This document shows positions 63,320 through 64,000 of a stretch of 64,000 nucleotides of DNA, piece by piece. The DNA lies in the NCBI RefSeq assembly GCF_024713945.1, contig NC_134681.1, forward strand, positions 1,240,001 through 1,304,000, written 5' to 3'. The notes beneath the pieces were generated by a model. It was not told where the DNA came from. It ran no database searches and was given only the letters and a program-made list of their open reading frames with translations. Both the position numbers and the translations under genes were made by a program. This stretch comes from Dermatophagoides farinae (taxonomy: Eukaryota; Arthropoda; Arachnida; Sarcoptiformes; Pyroglyphidae). Position 1 is the stretch's first letter, and each line of letters starts with the position of its first letter.

Positions 63320-64000
63320 TTAAAATATTAATCAATTTGTACAACAAAAAAACAAAATTGTTTTTTTCTTTTTTGATCAACAAAATATTCATCATTATGA
63401 TAAAAATAGCAACATTATTTATGAATATATGATATTCTTTTTTTTGCAACAGCACCAACAACAGAATGAAAAAAAAATATGTAGGAATAAAAAGCGAAAA
63501 AATTCAAAAAATTATATCAAGGAATTTTTTTTTGTTTTTTGTTGAGCAAAGAATGTTTTGTTTTGTCTGTCAGCAAGATGGAATTTCACCAGGTTTTTTT
63601 CCGTTCTTGTTTGTTTGTTGTGGTGATGGTTGTTTGGGTGATGGTTGGTTGATTGTGAAATAAACACTGTTCATCATTTAAAATACATACGTTTGTGGTG
63701 AATTTTGTTTTGTTTTTTTTTTATTAGTAGTAAACAGCAAAACATTAAGTCAGTCAGTCAGTCAGTCATACAATGCGACAAACAGAATCGATTCGTTTGA
63801 TGAGAAAAAAAAATTCATACAAAACAATTCACTTGATACGTTCGGCAATAAAGGAATATTTTCATTCTAAATAAAAAAAAATAAATAAAAAGAAAAACGA
63901 AAAATGAAAATAAAAAATATGGAATTGGTCAAAGAATAATAAAGAAAAAAAATAATAATGATATTGACATTGAAATTTCAAGAGAGAATAATAGAAAAAA
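63320..64000. other. Right-edge non-coding sequence
   Basis: AT-rich sequence with poly(A)/poly(T), a (GTCA)n run near 63750-63768, and no supported exon. A minor plus-strand ORF at 63466-63663 is mostly Phe/Lys codons and is not credible as a gene. Confidence 0.5.

Overview
This is eukaryotic nuclear DNA. It is AT-rich, with spliceosomal genes split by short GT-AG introns (mostly about 45-100 nt, a few longer), coding exons rich in CAA/AAT/CAT/GAT codon runs, and intergenic DNA full of (CA)n, (GAT)n and poly(T). Gene content is metazoan. The best lineage marker is a Mu-class glutathione S-transferase very similar to the group 8 GST allergens of house dust mites, so an acariform (Astigmata, Dermatophagoides-like) mite is the likely source. 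That is an inference from one family. All exon chains below were built by hand from ORF phase plus donor/acceptor sites. Wherever a whole CDS is claimed, the exon lengths sum to a multiple of three, except in the gene at 45997-53152, which carries a one-base frame break.

Layout: 3' end of a SYAP1/SAP47 BSD-domain gene (+, 1-1237); a three-exon coiled-coil protein of unknown function (-, 2834-5532); a 4.6 kb non-coding block between divergent genes; an RGK-family small GTPase (+, 10141-12480) tail-to-tail with mitochondrial ribosome recycling factor (-, 12656-13534); the SWI/SNF subunit Osa/ARID1 (-, 14437-22105, 2349 aa); 8.2 kb of repeat-rich upstream DNA with a hAT-type MITE; the PI3-kinase regulatory kinase Vps15/PIK3R4 (-, 30354-35067); a cytochrome b561 family protein (+, 37827-39338); the Mu-class GST (+, 41900-42714) with a TATA box and a pogo/Tigger-type MITE just upstream; a TMEM35/NACHO-like receptor chaperone (+, 43171-43888); a roughly 2190-residue orphan protein with Cys/His clusters and a frame break (+, 45997-53152); a small four-helix membrane protein (-, 54105-54530); an SLC6 transporter of the GABA/taurine/creatine group (-, 56875-61414) with a very long N-terminal extension and a 23-nt microexon; and a tentative two-exon small gene (-, 62462-63319).

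The genes are independent single units, not an operon or a dedicated pathway. I found no CRISPR array, rRNA, recognisable tRNA, virus or reverse transcriptase. The more unusual signals are the short non-autonomous transposons (one beside the GST promoter), the large low-complexity insertions in otherwise conserved proteins (SLC6, RGK, Vps15), and the orphan genes.
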